Assembly (NCBI GenBank): GCA_047618565.1
Contig: JBLHKW010000094.1
Span: 1-20,976 of the forward strand
Origin: JBLHKW01 sp047618565
Lineage (GTDB): Bacteria; Planctomycetota; UBA1135; GCA-002686595
Length of the DNA: 20,976 bases
Direction of reading: 5' to 3'
The notes beneath the pieces were generated by a model. That model saw only the letters and a program-made list of their open reading frames with translations. It had not been told where the DNA came from and ran no database searches. This document shows positions 7,847-14,429 of the stretch, one piece after another. Numbering within the stretch: position 1 is the first letter of the stretch; the number at the start of each line of letters is the position of its first letter. The position numbers and the translations under genes are program-made.

Positions 7847-7963
7847 GTGAGCCAATCCAGAACACTGCAGCTGCAGAAAATCCAGCCCATCCTGTGCGGC
7901 GTGGGTACGCTCGCCGGTGCACTTGTCGCCCGCACGAAACTCCAATCCGGCGTGGACGATTGA
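7847..7963 (+). CDS. Small ORF coupled to the glycosyltransferase
   Basis: A 38-codon ORF encoding a peptide that begins MSQSRTLQLQKIQPILCGVG and ends LQSGVDD. I do not recognise it. A strong AAGGAG sits 8 nt before the GTG, better than most ribosome binding sites in this window. Its TGA overlaps the TTG proposed as the glycosyltransferase start. It has a short hydrophobic middle (PILCGVGTLAGALVA), not long enough to be a clear membrane helix. It could be a real small protein or a leader peptide whose translation delivers ribosomes to the TTG. Confidence 0.45.
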   Translation: MSQSRTLQLQKIQPILCGVGTLAGALVARTKLQSGVDD

Positions 7964-8880
7964 CTCACCCCAGGGTCAGCATATGCATGCTCGCCTACAA
8001 CCACGAGAAGTGGATAGGCCAGGCCATCGAGAGCGTTCTCGCCCAGGATTTCGAAGACTTCGAGATCGTCATCGGCGATGACGCCTCCACCGATCGCACC
8101 CTGGCCATCGTCCAGGAGTACGCGGCAAAGGACGCGCGCGTCCGGCCGCTGCCGAGCGAGAAGAACCTGGGCGGACGGCCGAACTTCAAGCGCACGCATG
8201 GGGCCTGCCGCGGCGACTTCATCAACGTCCTCGACGGTGACGACTACTTCATCGATGACCAGAAGCTCGGGCTGCAGGTGCGCATGCTCGATCAGGACCC
8301 GAGCCTGGCCGGCTGCTTCACGGGCTCGCAAGAGGTAGCCCTGGACGGCACACCACTCGGCCCCGGCAAGCATCCCAAGCCCCGCAAGGAGCGCTACACG
8401 ATCTTCGACTTTGCGCGCTACTGCATGTCGGACTGCGCCGCGATGATGTATCGGCGTGGCCATTTCGAGGAGCTGCCCGAACTCTTCTTCAGCTGTCCCC
8501 AGGGTGACTGGCCCCTGCACATGCTGAACGCACTGCACGGCGACTTTGGCTACATCCACCGTGTGAGCTCGGCCTATCGCATCCACGCAGGTGGCGTGTG
8601 GAACAAGAAGTCCTCCAAGGCAAAGATCCTCGCGAACCTCGAATGCCAGCGGCAGTTCCTGATCCACCTGCCGCCTGACACGGTGCGCGAGATCCGCCCG
8701 GCCATCGCGCGCTCCGCATGGGGCAAGCTCAAGCCACTGCTGGCCATGGGCGAGTGGGACTCCGTCGAGATGCTCCTGGGTTGGCTGAACACCCATTGCA
8801 AGGGACACGTCCCTCTGCGCAAGACGCTCAAGGCTCGAATCCGCCTGCGCCTGGCACGTAGGCGCGCGCAACGGGCCTGA
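7960..8880 (+). CDS. Family 2 glycosyltransferase (GT-A fold)
   Basis: A 306-aa inverting GT-A glycosyltransferase. PRVSICMLAYNHEKWIGQAI (4-23) is the classic family 2 start, followed by IVIGDDASTDRT (nucleotide-binding Asp40/Asp41) and LDGDDYF (residues 91-97), the DXD-type metal site. The C-terminal third is basic (RIRLRLARRRAQRA) and may lie at the membrane surface. The TTG at 7960 is chosen because it begins THPRVSICM as expected for the family and overlaps the stop of a small ORF with a strong ribosome binding site. GTG 7894 in the same frame would add 22 Arg/Cys-rich residues unlike the family. Sugar donor and acceptor are unknown. It probably builds the same surface glycan as the 2025-6838 operon. 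Confidence 0.88.
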   Translation: MTHPRVSICMLAYNHEKWIGQAIESVLAQDFEDFEIVIGDDASTDRTLAIVQEYAAKDARVRPLPSEKNLGGRPNFKRTHGACRGDFINVLDGDDYFIDDQKLGLQVRMLDQDPSLAGCFTGSQEVALDGTPLGPGKHPKPRKERYTIFDFARYCMSDCAAMMYRRGHFEELPELFFSCPQGDWPLHMLNALHGDFGYIHRVSSAYRIHAGGVWNKKSSKAKILANLECQRQFLIHLPPDTVREIRPAIARSAWGKLKPLLAMGEWDSVEMLLGWLNTHCKGHVPLRKTLKARIRLRLARRRAQRA

Positions 8881-8881
8881 A

Positions 8882-9009
8882 GAAGAGTACGCGGTGCGCA
8901 CCACCACGGAGTTTCCAGCGGGATCGCGTGGACTCCCGGGTTCGAGCGGCATGACGCAAACAGTGCACGCCTGATCCCGTACCACGAGCTTCCGCGCTCT
9001 GCCGAATCA
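8882..9009 (+). pseudogene. Decayed C-terminal fragment of a membrane glycosyltransferase paralogue
   Basis: Two frames separated by a frameshift near 8927 read EEYAVRTTTEFPAG and WTPGFERHDANSARLIPYHE. They match DYLVRRSPTDPSPLEW and WTPGFELRDNNSTRLLPYHG near the C-terminus of the protein encoded at 2025-3692. There is no start codon and no upstream part: the fragment begins directly after the family 2 glycosyltransferase stop. It is most likely the tail of a lost or rearranged second copy. Confidence 0.7.
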
Positions 9010-9029
9010 CCGAATAGACGGGACGGATC

Positions 9030-9983
9030 ATGAATCTTCGCACCCCGCGCCGACGCTTGCTCGCAATTCCAGCCGCCCTTTGCCTCACGTTCGGTGCTGC
9101 AGCTGAGCCCGTATTGCCCGAGGACCCCGCGTGGTTGGGATGCTGGCGCTCGACCAACGGCGCGCAGACGATCTGGTTCGAGAGTACGCGTTGCGGCTGG
9201 CTGCGGGACGGGACCCCCAGCTTCTACCGGGTCGATCACGGCTCGGACAGGGCACTGCTGGAATCCTGGGCACAGTTCACCGAGCTGCAGCTGCGGATCG
9301 GGGGTGAACGCCTGTCCGTCACCGGGCCCGACGGCGCGCTGCAGTTCGAACGCATGTCCCAGGTCCCGCGCGTACTGCGAATGGAGCCCTACGAGCTGCC
9401 GGAGGAGGTCGACGTCGACCCCGAGACTGTCGCGAACCTGCTCGAAGAACTGCGCGAGCGTCGCCAGGAGGACCAGCGCGTGCGCAAGGACCTCGCTACC
9501 GGCGGTACGACCGCTGACCCATCCAATATGTTGCGGGTGGACACGGAAAACACGGAGTTCCTGCGCACGCTGATCGATGAGCTTGGGTGGATCGACGCCA
9601 CCCGCTTCGGAAGCGAGGCCAGCGACGCGGCCTTCCTGCTCGTACAACACTCCGGCGACGTGCGCCTCATGCGGACCGCATTGCCTCGGATCGAGGCGGA
9701 CGTGAAAGCCGGTAGGCTCGACGGCCAGGCCTTCGCCCTGCTCCACGACCGCTGCCAGCTGAGCCTGGGCTACCTGCAACGCTACGGGTCCCAGATCGGG
9801 CGCCTGGCGGATGGCACGAGCGTATGGATGCCCTGCGAAAATCCCGAAGGCGTGGATGCGCAACGGCAAGCCATGGGAATGGGACCACTCGCGGACTACC
9901 TGGCGTACTTCACATCGGACGATGGTACGCCGGTGCAGCCGCTGCGAAGCCAGACAGACCTCCGCGCGCAGAAGTCCCGGTGA
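9030..9983 (+). CDS. Secreted DUF6624-like protein
   Basis: A 317-aa protein with a clear signal peptide (MNLRTPRRRLLAIPAALCLTFGAAA, cleavage near residue 25). The mature N-terminal part, with WLGCWRSTNGAQTIWFE, looks like a small lipocalin-like or DUF6265-like strand-rich domain. The C-terminal half carries the DUF6624 pattern: RRQEDQRVRKDL, DELGWIDATRFGSEASDAAFLLVQHSGD, LPRIEADVKAGRLDGQAFALLHDR and LGYLQRYGSQ. DUF6624 has no established function. ATG 9030 follows GGGACGG at about 6-nt spacing. It stands alone: a pseudogene fragment precedes it and an inverted-repeat element follows its stop. Confidence 0.8.
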   Translation: MNLRTPRRRLLAIPAALCLTFGAAAEPVLPEDPAWLGCWRSTNGAQTIWFESTRCGWLRDGTPSFYRVDHGSDRALLESWAQFTELQLRIGGERLSVTGPDGALQFERMSQVPRVLRMEPYELPEEVDVDPETVANLLEELRERRQEDQRVRKDLATGGTTADPSNMLRVDTENTEFLRTLIDELGWIDATRFGSEASDAAFLLVQHSGDVRLMRTALPRIEADVKAGRLDGQAFALLHDRCQLSLGYLQRYGSQIGRLADGTSVWMPCENPEGVDAQRQAMGMGPLADYLAYFTSDDGTPVQPLRSQTDLRAQKSR

Positions 9984-9996
9984 ACGGCGCCCTGCG

Positions 9997-10093
9997 CCTA
10001 GCCCGAATAATTCATGAAGACGCGGCCCAAACGCGACGACCGGCCGGCTTCGCCGTCGATTCGGCTCGCGCTTCATGAATTATCCGGGCTAGG
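9997..10093. mobile_element. 97-bp MITE-like inverted-repeat element
   Basis: The ends are CCTAGCCCGAATAATTCATG plus AAG on the left (9997-10019) and the reverse complement with one change (A to G) on the right (10071-10093); the match continues with CGCG after a 1-nt offset. The interior is about 50 bp of GC-rich sequence with no coding potential. CTAG is present at both outer ends and may be part of the repeat or the duplicated target. Size and structure fit a non-autonomous transposable element. The CCTAG termini recall IS1380-type ends, but this is from memory only. Confidence 0.65.
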
Positions 10094-10162
10094 ACGAGGC
10101 CAGTAGGCCGACCTGGGTGCGCGATCGTGAACCCGAATCCGTATCCGAAAGTCCGGAACCGT

Positions 10163-10168
10163 TATCAT
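10163..10168 (+). promoter_or_regulatory. Candidate -10 box for a leaderless SRPBCC mRNA
   Basis: TATCAT matches 5/6 of the -10 consensus and lies 7 nt before the ATG at 10176. The transcript would start at or next to the start codon, which agrees with the absence of a ribosome binding site. No good -35 is visible at 17 nt. Confidence 0.3.
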
Positions 10169-10175
10169 CTGACCC

Positions 10176-10631
10176 ATGGCCAAGCTCACCGTCAGCACCC
10201 ACGTCGTGGCTCCGATCGAAAGAGTCTTCGAGGTCTACACCGACCTTGAGAAGTCCGTGGAACGCATCGATAGCATGACCGCCCTCGAGGTCCTTACCGA
10301 TGGCCCCTTCCGCGAGGGCACCCGCTGGCGCGAGACGCGGCTCATGTTCAAGAAGGAAGCCACCGAGGAGATGTGGGTCACCGAGTTCGATCCACCGAAG
10401 AGCTACACGGTCATGGCCGAGTCCCACGGCATGCGTTACTCGACCCTCTTTCAGTTCATCCCCGAGGACGACGGCATCCGTGTCACCTGGACCTTCACCG
10501 GCACCGCGCTGACACTCGGCGCAAAGATCATGTCCCCGATCTTCAACCTGCTCATGAAGGGCACGATGACCAGGTGCATGCGCAACGACCTCGAGGCCCT
10601 GCGCGACGCCTGCATGAGCGACCCGGGCTGA
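10176..10631 (+). CDS. SRPBCC-family (START/Bet v1-like) protein
   Basis: A 151-aa protein with the SRPBCC helix-grip pattern. It begins with a strand and helix, KLTVSTHVVAPIERVFEVYTDLEKSVERIDS, then LTDGPFREGTRWRETRLMF, EMWVTEFDPPKSYTVMAES, a central strand series ending IRVTWTFTGTA, and a long C-terminal helix (FNLLMKGTMTRCMRNDLEALRDACM). The length is normal for single-domain members (polyketide-cyclase/dehydrase-like). Such proteins bind hydrophobic ligands; no ligand can be inferred here. There is no signal peptide, so it is cytoplasmic. It probably forms its own transcript, ending at the strong hairpin at 10665-10697. Confidence 0.85.
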   Translation: MAKLTVSTHVVAPIERVFEVYTDLEKSVERIDSMTALEVLTDGPFREGTRWRETRLMFKKEATEEMWVTEFDPPKSYTVMAESHGMRYSTLFQFIPEDDGIRVTWTFTGTALTLGAKIMSPIFNLLMKGTMTRCMRNDLEALRDACMSDPG

Positions 10632-10664
10632 TCCGAGACGCTGCAGACCGGGGTCCAAAACGAA

Positions 10665-10697
10665 AAGGGGCCCCGCTGTTACTCAGCGGGGCCCCTT
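10665..10697. terminator. Bidirectional intrinsic terminator
   Basis: A 14-bp perfect GC-rich stem (10665-10678 with 10684-10697) around the loop TTACT lies between two convergent genes. On the minus strand it is followed by TTTTCGTTTT, a good U-tract. On the plus strand only a short TTG follows. It should mainly end the minus-strand secreted-protein transcript and also block the plus-strand SRPBCC transcript. Confidence 0.88.
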
Positions 10698-10735
10698 GTG
10701 GTTGCTGGCGTGCAAACGCCGTCAGACGAAACGCG

Positions 10736-12424
10736 TCATTGGACGAGTTCGATGCCGATGGCGTCGGTCAGGTTGTTCAGGCCGTTCTGGCGATGCCAGT
10801 ACTGGAAGTTGGCCGTCACGGGTGCGTTCGTGATGAAGCTGCCGTTCATCGGACTCGTGGTGAAGTCCAGATCACGTGAGACGGCGCCGCCGTCGTCCGC
10901 CCGCAGGAGCGGCATCAGGCGTTGAACGCCTTCGCCACCGACGCAGCGGAACCCAAGACCGAGGGGCACGTTCACCGCGTCCGGGCCGTAGAAGAACATT
11001 CCGAAGGACTGCGCCGGCAGACCGGTCGCGACCATGGTGATGTTGTTGTCGGCGATGGACTCGCTACCGAAGGCCTCGATGTGGCCGACGCCGTGCTCTG
11101 CGAGCTCGACCTCGTCCAGGTAGACGATGGAGCCGTCCTGGTTGTTGGGCCCCAACACGCGGAAACGCATCATGAAGGCTCCAAGGCCGGTCGCGGTCTC
11201 GGGTAGAACCACGATCTTCTGGGCCCAGTCGCTAGCACCGTGGGACTCCTCGACGATGTGCCAGTTGGATCCACTCCACCATTCCACGATGAAGCTGATG
11301 CCTCCCCCGCCGTCGATCAGCCGGCGGCGATAGGTCAGGGTCAACTGGTCGCGATCGATCGTGCTGACTTGCTTGGCGATCCGCGAATTCTGGCGCATCC
11401 TGACGACGCGGTGACCTTCCCAGCCCTCGGGCTCACCGAGGTAGAGAACGCTGGCCCCCCCGATGACGGTGTCCCACTCGCCCTCGATCAAGTTGCCGCT
11501 CTCGAATCCGTCGCGGTAGATGAGGTCCTCCGCGGATCCTTCACAGTAGTTGGTGCCGATGTTCGTGCTCGCCCCCAGGGCGTGCTCGGTGTTCGCGTAT
11601 AGTTGCAGGTGAAACGATCCGAAGCTGATCGGAGCGTTGGGGATATCGGTCACGTATTGCGGACCGTTGGACCCGCGTCCCTCTGTCCAGAACGCGTCCT
11701 CGCTTCCCAGGCCGGTGCCGGACGTACCCACGTCGCCGTTGAAACTCGTGCCACCGCCGCTGCCCGCCGCAGGACCGAAGTCACCAAGCGGGTCGCCCGC
11801 CAGGATCGGGCCGCCGGCCCCGTGTCGGGTATTCGTGCAGGAGAGGCTCCAGCCGAAACGCGCATCCGCCCCGCCGCCCTCTTCGTCCCGTCCGAGGATG
11901 AACTCGTAGGGGCTGTGGCGCAGGTTCACCGTCACCTTGTAGCTGGCGGGCATCCCGGCGCGCGCCGCACCCGGGAGGTCCATCAGCTCGATGACAGCCA
12001 CGGGCTCTCGCCCCTCGGGGGAATCGCCCGCACCGTAGTTATCGAAGAAGCTCACGATGTAGCCAAAACGGCCCTGCTTCTCGCGCGTCGTGTACGCGAA
12101 CTGAAAGCCGTCCATGGTCTGTCCGTGCTCGCTACCCACCATCGGTGCGACCGGCGTCGCCCCGGGGATGCGCCCGAAATCGGCAACCTCTTCTCCCGGA
12201 CGCAGGGCCAGGAAGTAAGGCTGCGCCGCGTCGTTGTTGAATACGGTCGCGCCGGGGGCCTGGGTGGTCTCTTCGGCCGGTGTCCATACGCCGGTCGCCA
12301 AGTGCAGGGTGCCCGCATCGACCACAGGAGTGGTCACGCGACCGGCGCGAGGGCCCGCGGACTGCGCACTTGCTGTCGCAAGGAGCAGGCCCACGGCTGT
12401 GGCCGTCATCGATAGATTAAACAT
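10736..12424 (-). CDS. Secreted multidomain protein with planctomycete-type C-terminal domain
   Basis: A 562-aa exported protein. The signal peptide is MFNLSMTATAVGLLLATASA (cleavage near 20). Residues 25-275 form an unrecognised strand-rich domain with FFDNYGAGDSPEG and LRHSPYEFILGRDEEGGG. Residues about 303-445 start at IYRDGFESGN and look like a jelly-roll domain (LTLTYRRRLIDGGGGISFIVEWW, GSIVYLDEVEL). Residues 455-562 carry FGSESIADNNITMVATGLP, FGMFFYGP, LGFRCVGG, RLMPLL and NFQYWHRQNG. I recognise this as a C-terminal domain common in secreted planctomycete proteins. ATG 12424 is chosen because it starts the signal peptide and sits about 55 nt after a good promoter; the open frame to 12559 lies upstream of that promoter's start site. 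Function is unknown; surface display or adhesion is possible. Confidence 0.85.
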   Translation of the reverse strand: MFNLSMTATAVGLLLATASAQSAGPRAGRVTTPVVDAGTLHLATGVWTPAEETTQAPGATVFNNDAAQPYFLALRPGEEVADFGRIPGATPVAPMVGSEHGQTMDGFQFAYTTREKQGRFGYIVSFFDNYGAGDSPEGREPVAVIELMDLPGAARAGMPASYKVTVNLRHSPYEFILGRDEEGGGADARFGWSLSCTNTRHGAGGPILAGDPLGDFGPAAGSGGGTSFNGDVGTSGTGLGSEDAFWTEGRGSNGPQYVTDIPNAPISFGSFHLQLYANTEHALGASTNIGTNYCEGSAEDLIYRDGFESGNLIEGEWDTVIGGASVLYLGEPEGWEGHRVVRMRQNSRIAKQVSTIDRDQLTLTYRRRLIDGGGGISFIVEWWSGSNWHIVEESHGASDWAQKIVVLPETATGLGAFMMRFRVLGPNNQDGSIVYLDEVELAEHGVGHIEAFGSESIADNNITMVATGLPAQSFGMFFYGPDAVNVPLGLGFRCVGGEGVQRLMPLLRADDGGAVSRDLDFTTSPMNGSFITNAPVTANFQYWHRQNGLNNLTDAIGIELVQ

Positions 12425-12450
12425 GAGCTGAATCGCCTGGCAAAAGGTGC

Positions 12451-12466
12451 TCCGCTTGCGAGCGGA
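12451..12466 (-). promoter_or_regulatory. Small leader hairpin
   Basis: TCCGCT and AGCGGA form a 6-bp stem with a 4-nt loop, about 30 nt before the ATG at 12424, inside the predicted leader. It may stabilise the mRNA. There is no U-tract after it. Confidence 0.35.
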
Positions 12467-12484
12467 ACGGGAGGAATTAAGCAC

Positions 12485-12513
12485 AGTAGATGCCAGTCCG
12501 ACGAAACCGTCAA
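12485..12513 (-). promoter_or_regulatory. Sigma-70-type promoter of the secreted protein gene
   Basis: On the minus strand, TTGACG (12513-12508, 5/6) and TCTACT (12490-12485, 4/6) are separated by exactly 17 nt. The start site would be near 12478, giving a leader of about 55 nt. Confidence 0.6.
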
Positions 12514-12687
12514 CCGCGAATAGATCTCGCCATGGGCCAGTATTGGCCGTTTCAGGCAATCCTGGTCACGCTAAAGAGTACGCAAGATGGCGACCCCGTA
12601 CTCATGGCCCAGGCCCAGCATTCATCTGCAACGAAAGGCGTACTCATTGAAACCCCGGGCATTCCCCTAGCGGCTCTCAGAATGAGC

Positions 12688-12715
12688 AAAAAAACTCCGG
12701 TGACCCGCTGCGGAG
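12688..12715 (-). terminator. Candidate intrinsic terminator after the third sulfatase
   Basis: On the minus strand, CTCCG and CGGAG form a 5-bp stem with an 11-nt loop, immediately followed by seven T residues (12694-12688). A second GGGCC-GATCA-type hairpin lies just upstream at 12715-12731. The stem is short but the T-run is clean. Confidence 0.5.
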
Positions 12716-12764
12716 GCCCGATCAGGGCCCGTCCAGCTCTCCGGCGCACCCCGGCCCGCGGACC

Positions 12765-14114
12765 TCAGTCAGCCGTCAGGCGTATCAGCGCGGCCTTCAA
12801 CTCGACCAGGGCACGCTGCTCTGCCGGTGTCCGCCGTTGCAGCATGAGGTCGTTCTGCTCGAACGGATCCATATCCAGGTCGAAGAACTGGGGCGTGCCA
12901 CCCAGCGGCCTCCAGATCAGCTTGTAGCGCCTTCCGCGCACCGCCTGAATGTGCGCTGTGTAGGGGCCAAGGCCATTGGGCCTGAACTTCTCCGAGTACA
13001 CGTACTTGCGCTGCGAGTGGCGGCCCGGGTCGAGCATGTAGGGCACGAGACTGACCGAGTCCCGTGCAGTGTCCGTCGGTTGACCGGCCAGCTCGCCCAT
13101 CGTCGCAAAGAGGTCGGTGACACCGACGAGGGCCGCACACTCACGACCTGCCTGTGCAACGCCACTACCGGCGATGATGAAGGGCACGTTGATCCCGCTC
13201 TCGTAGAGTGAGCCCTTGCCCTGAGTCGGGTCGAAGGGCGCGTCCATGGCAAACCCACCGGTACCGTTGTCTCCAAGGAACATGACGGTCGTGTCCTGAA
13301 AGTCCACCCCCGCCAGCAGGCGCCCGATCTCCCGATCCATGGCCTCGGTCATGGCTTTCATGTGGGGCACGGGATTCGCGAGCGGCACGCCGCTCAGGTC
13401 GAACCCGTGCAGGTGATCCGGCGGTACGTGCAACGGCTTGTGCGAGGCGTTGAACGCCAGGTAGATGAACCAGGGCTCCACGAGGGTGTCGACCGCCGCG
13501 AGTGCATCGTTCACGGTGTCCGTGGTCGTGTAGGTCTCGCTGATGACGGTGTTGCCATCGGTGGTCTTTTGCCAGCGGAAGTAGTCGAAGCGCTCATCCC
13601 CGATCCCGACATCGGCGTCACCGAACAGGTTGCGCATTGCACCGGCGTACGACTGAAAGCCGCTGCGCTGCGGGTGGTCGAGTCCATCGGACTCGGTCGA
13701 GAGGTGCCATTTGCCCAGGGCGATGCTCTGGTAGCCGGCTCCAAGCATTTCCGGCAGCGTGGTCTCCGACAGACGCAGGCCCCGAAACGATCCGGCCAGG
13801 ACCGAAGCCGCGATGGGCTTCCCGATCCCGGTGCGAAACCCGTGACGACCCGTCAAGATCGCCGCGCGGGTCGGCGAGCAGCTCGGGTTGGACCACGCGT
13901 TCCGGAACAGGATCCCACGCGCAGCCAGTCTGTCGATACTGGGCGTCTGACCAGCATCGGGATGCTCTCCGTAGGCTCCAATGCGATCGACACCCACATC
14001 GTCGGCGACGATCATCAGAATGTTGGGCCGCACCTGGTCCACACCGGAGGCTAAGGCAGCCACGGGGGCCACGAGGGCGGCGAATACGAGTGGAAGGAGT
14101 CGGTTCGAGATCAT
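12765..14114 (-). CDS. Sulfatase, arylsulfatase-like
   Basis: A 449-aa exported formylglycine sulfatase. The signal peptide is MISNRLLPLVFAALVAPVAALAS. RPNILMIVADDVGVD carries metal-binding Asp38-Asp39, and NPSCSPTRAAILTGRHGFRTG holds the catalytic Cys79 in CSPTR. Then follow LGKWHLST (conserved Lys and His), ASHKPLHVP, TTVMFLGDNGTGG (second metal site) and GKGSLYESGINVPFII. The C-terminus has the usual YKLIWRPLGGTPQFFDLDMDPFEQNDL. ATG 14114 starts the signal peptide; the frame is open to 14246 but that extension is not signal-like. The desulfated glycan cannot be identified. The gene stands alone, with an inverted-repeat element upstream and a candidate terminator downstream. Confidence 0.93.
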   Translation of the reverse strand: MISNRLLPLVFAALVAPVAALASGVDQVRPNILMIVADDVGVDRIGAYGEHPDAGQTPSIDRLAARGILFRNAWSNPSCSPTRAAILTGRHGFRTGIGKPIAASVLAGSFRGLRLSETTLPEMLGAGYQSIALGKWHLSTESDGLDHPQRSGFQSYAGAMRNLFGDADVGIGDERFDYFRWQKTTDGNTVISETYTTTDTVNDALAAVDTLVEPWFIYLAFNASHKPLHVPPDHLHGFDLSGVPLANPVPHMKAMTEAMDREIGRLLAGVDFQDTTVMFLGDNGTGGFAMDAPFDPTQGKGSLYESGINVPFIIAGSGVAQAGRECAALVGVTDLFATMGELAGQPTDTARDSVSLVPYMLDPGRHSQRKYVYSEKFRPNGLGPYTAHIQAVRGRRYKLIWRPLGGTPQFFDLDMDPFEQNDLMLQRRTPAEQRALVELKAALIRLTAD

Positions 14115-14266
14115 CAGTTCTGGCCAGGAGGGTCTGATAACCGACCCTATCCGACCATCGGAAAGGTGGATAGAGGCGAAGGAGGGCAAACCGGGATCCG
14201 AGGGCCTGGATCTGCAGAGAGCGGCACTCTCCACCGATCCGGGCACCGAGCGAATCGCCGACCCGG
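14115..14266. other. Upstream region of the third sulfatase
   Basis: This 152-bp stretch, with the adjoining inverted-repeat element, makes a 311-bp gap between genes. On the minus strand TATCAG (about 14133-14138) could be a -10 box, but no convincing -35 is present. No RNA gene is seen. Confidence 0.4.
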
Positions 14267-14429
14267 CCTAGCCCGTGGTGAAACTCACGACCCGCTCAAA
14301 TCCGCCAGGCTCCGCCCTGGCGGCGTTGCGCTTCCTCCGAGTATCCACGAATACGCGTCGTCAGCGCGCCTTGCCAGATCGAATCCTGACGGCTTCGAGC
14401 CCGCCGTGACTTTCACCACGGGCTGCTAG
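14267..14429. mobile_element. About 160-bp MITE-like inverted-repeat element
   Basis: The left end reads CTAGCCCGTGGTGAAACTCACG. The right end, reverse-complemented, reads CTAGCAGCCCGTGGTGAAA then GTCACG, differing by a CAG insertion and one base. An internal 8-bp hairpin lies at 14302-14323. There is no coding capacity. CTAG occurs at both outer edges, and at the right edge it includes the TAG stop of the porin gene. The same end sequence occurs alone at 6835-6865. It is probably a non-autonomous element mobilised by a transposase encoded elsewhere. Confidence 0.65.

Larger units (their letters stand above)
12425..12764. other. 340-bp intergenic region with promoter and terminator
   Basis: The gap between two minus-strand genes holds a leader hairpin (12451-12466), a sigma-70-type promoter (12485-12513) and a candidate terminator (12688-12715). 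Between 12514 and 12687 I see only weak structure, including GTACTCAT twice (12598 and 12641). A 65-codon minus-strand frame here has no family resemblance or ribosome binding site. Confidence 0.6.

Noticed and set aside
7246..8985. 579-codon minus-strand open frame across the GT2 gene
   Set aside because: It is the antisense shadow of a clear glycosyltransferase and the 5' part of WbqC; high GC keeps such frames open, and its translation has no recognisable domain.
8574..10076. 500-codon minus-strand open frame
   Set aside because: Antisense to the DUF6624-like gene, which has a signal peptide and family motifs; the antisense product has neither.
12425..12559. N-terminal extension of the secreted protein to 12559
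   Set aside because: It would run through the predicted promoter and leader, and the signal peptide begins at 12424.
12552..12749. 65-codon minus-strand frame in the intergenic region
   Set aside because: No ribosome binding site or family resemblance; it overlaps the terminator and region upstream of a promoter.
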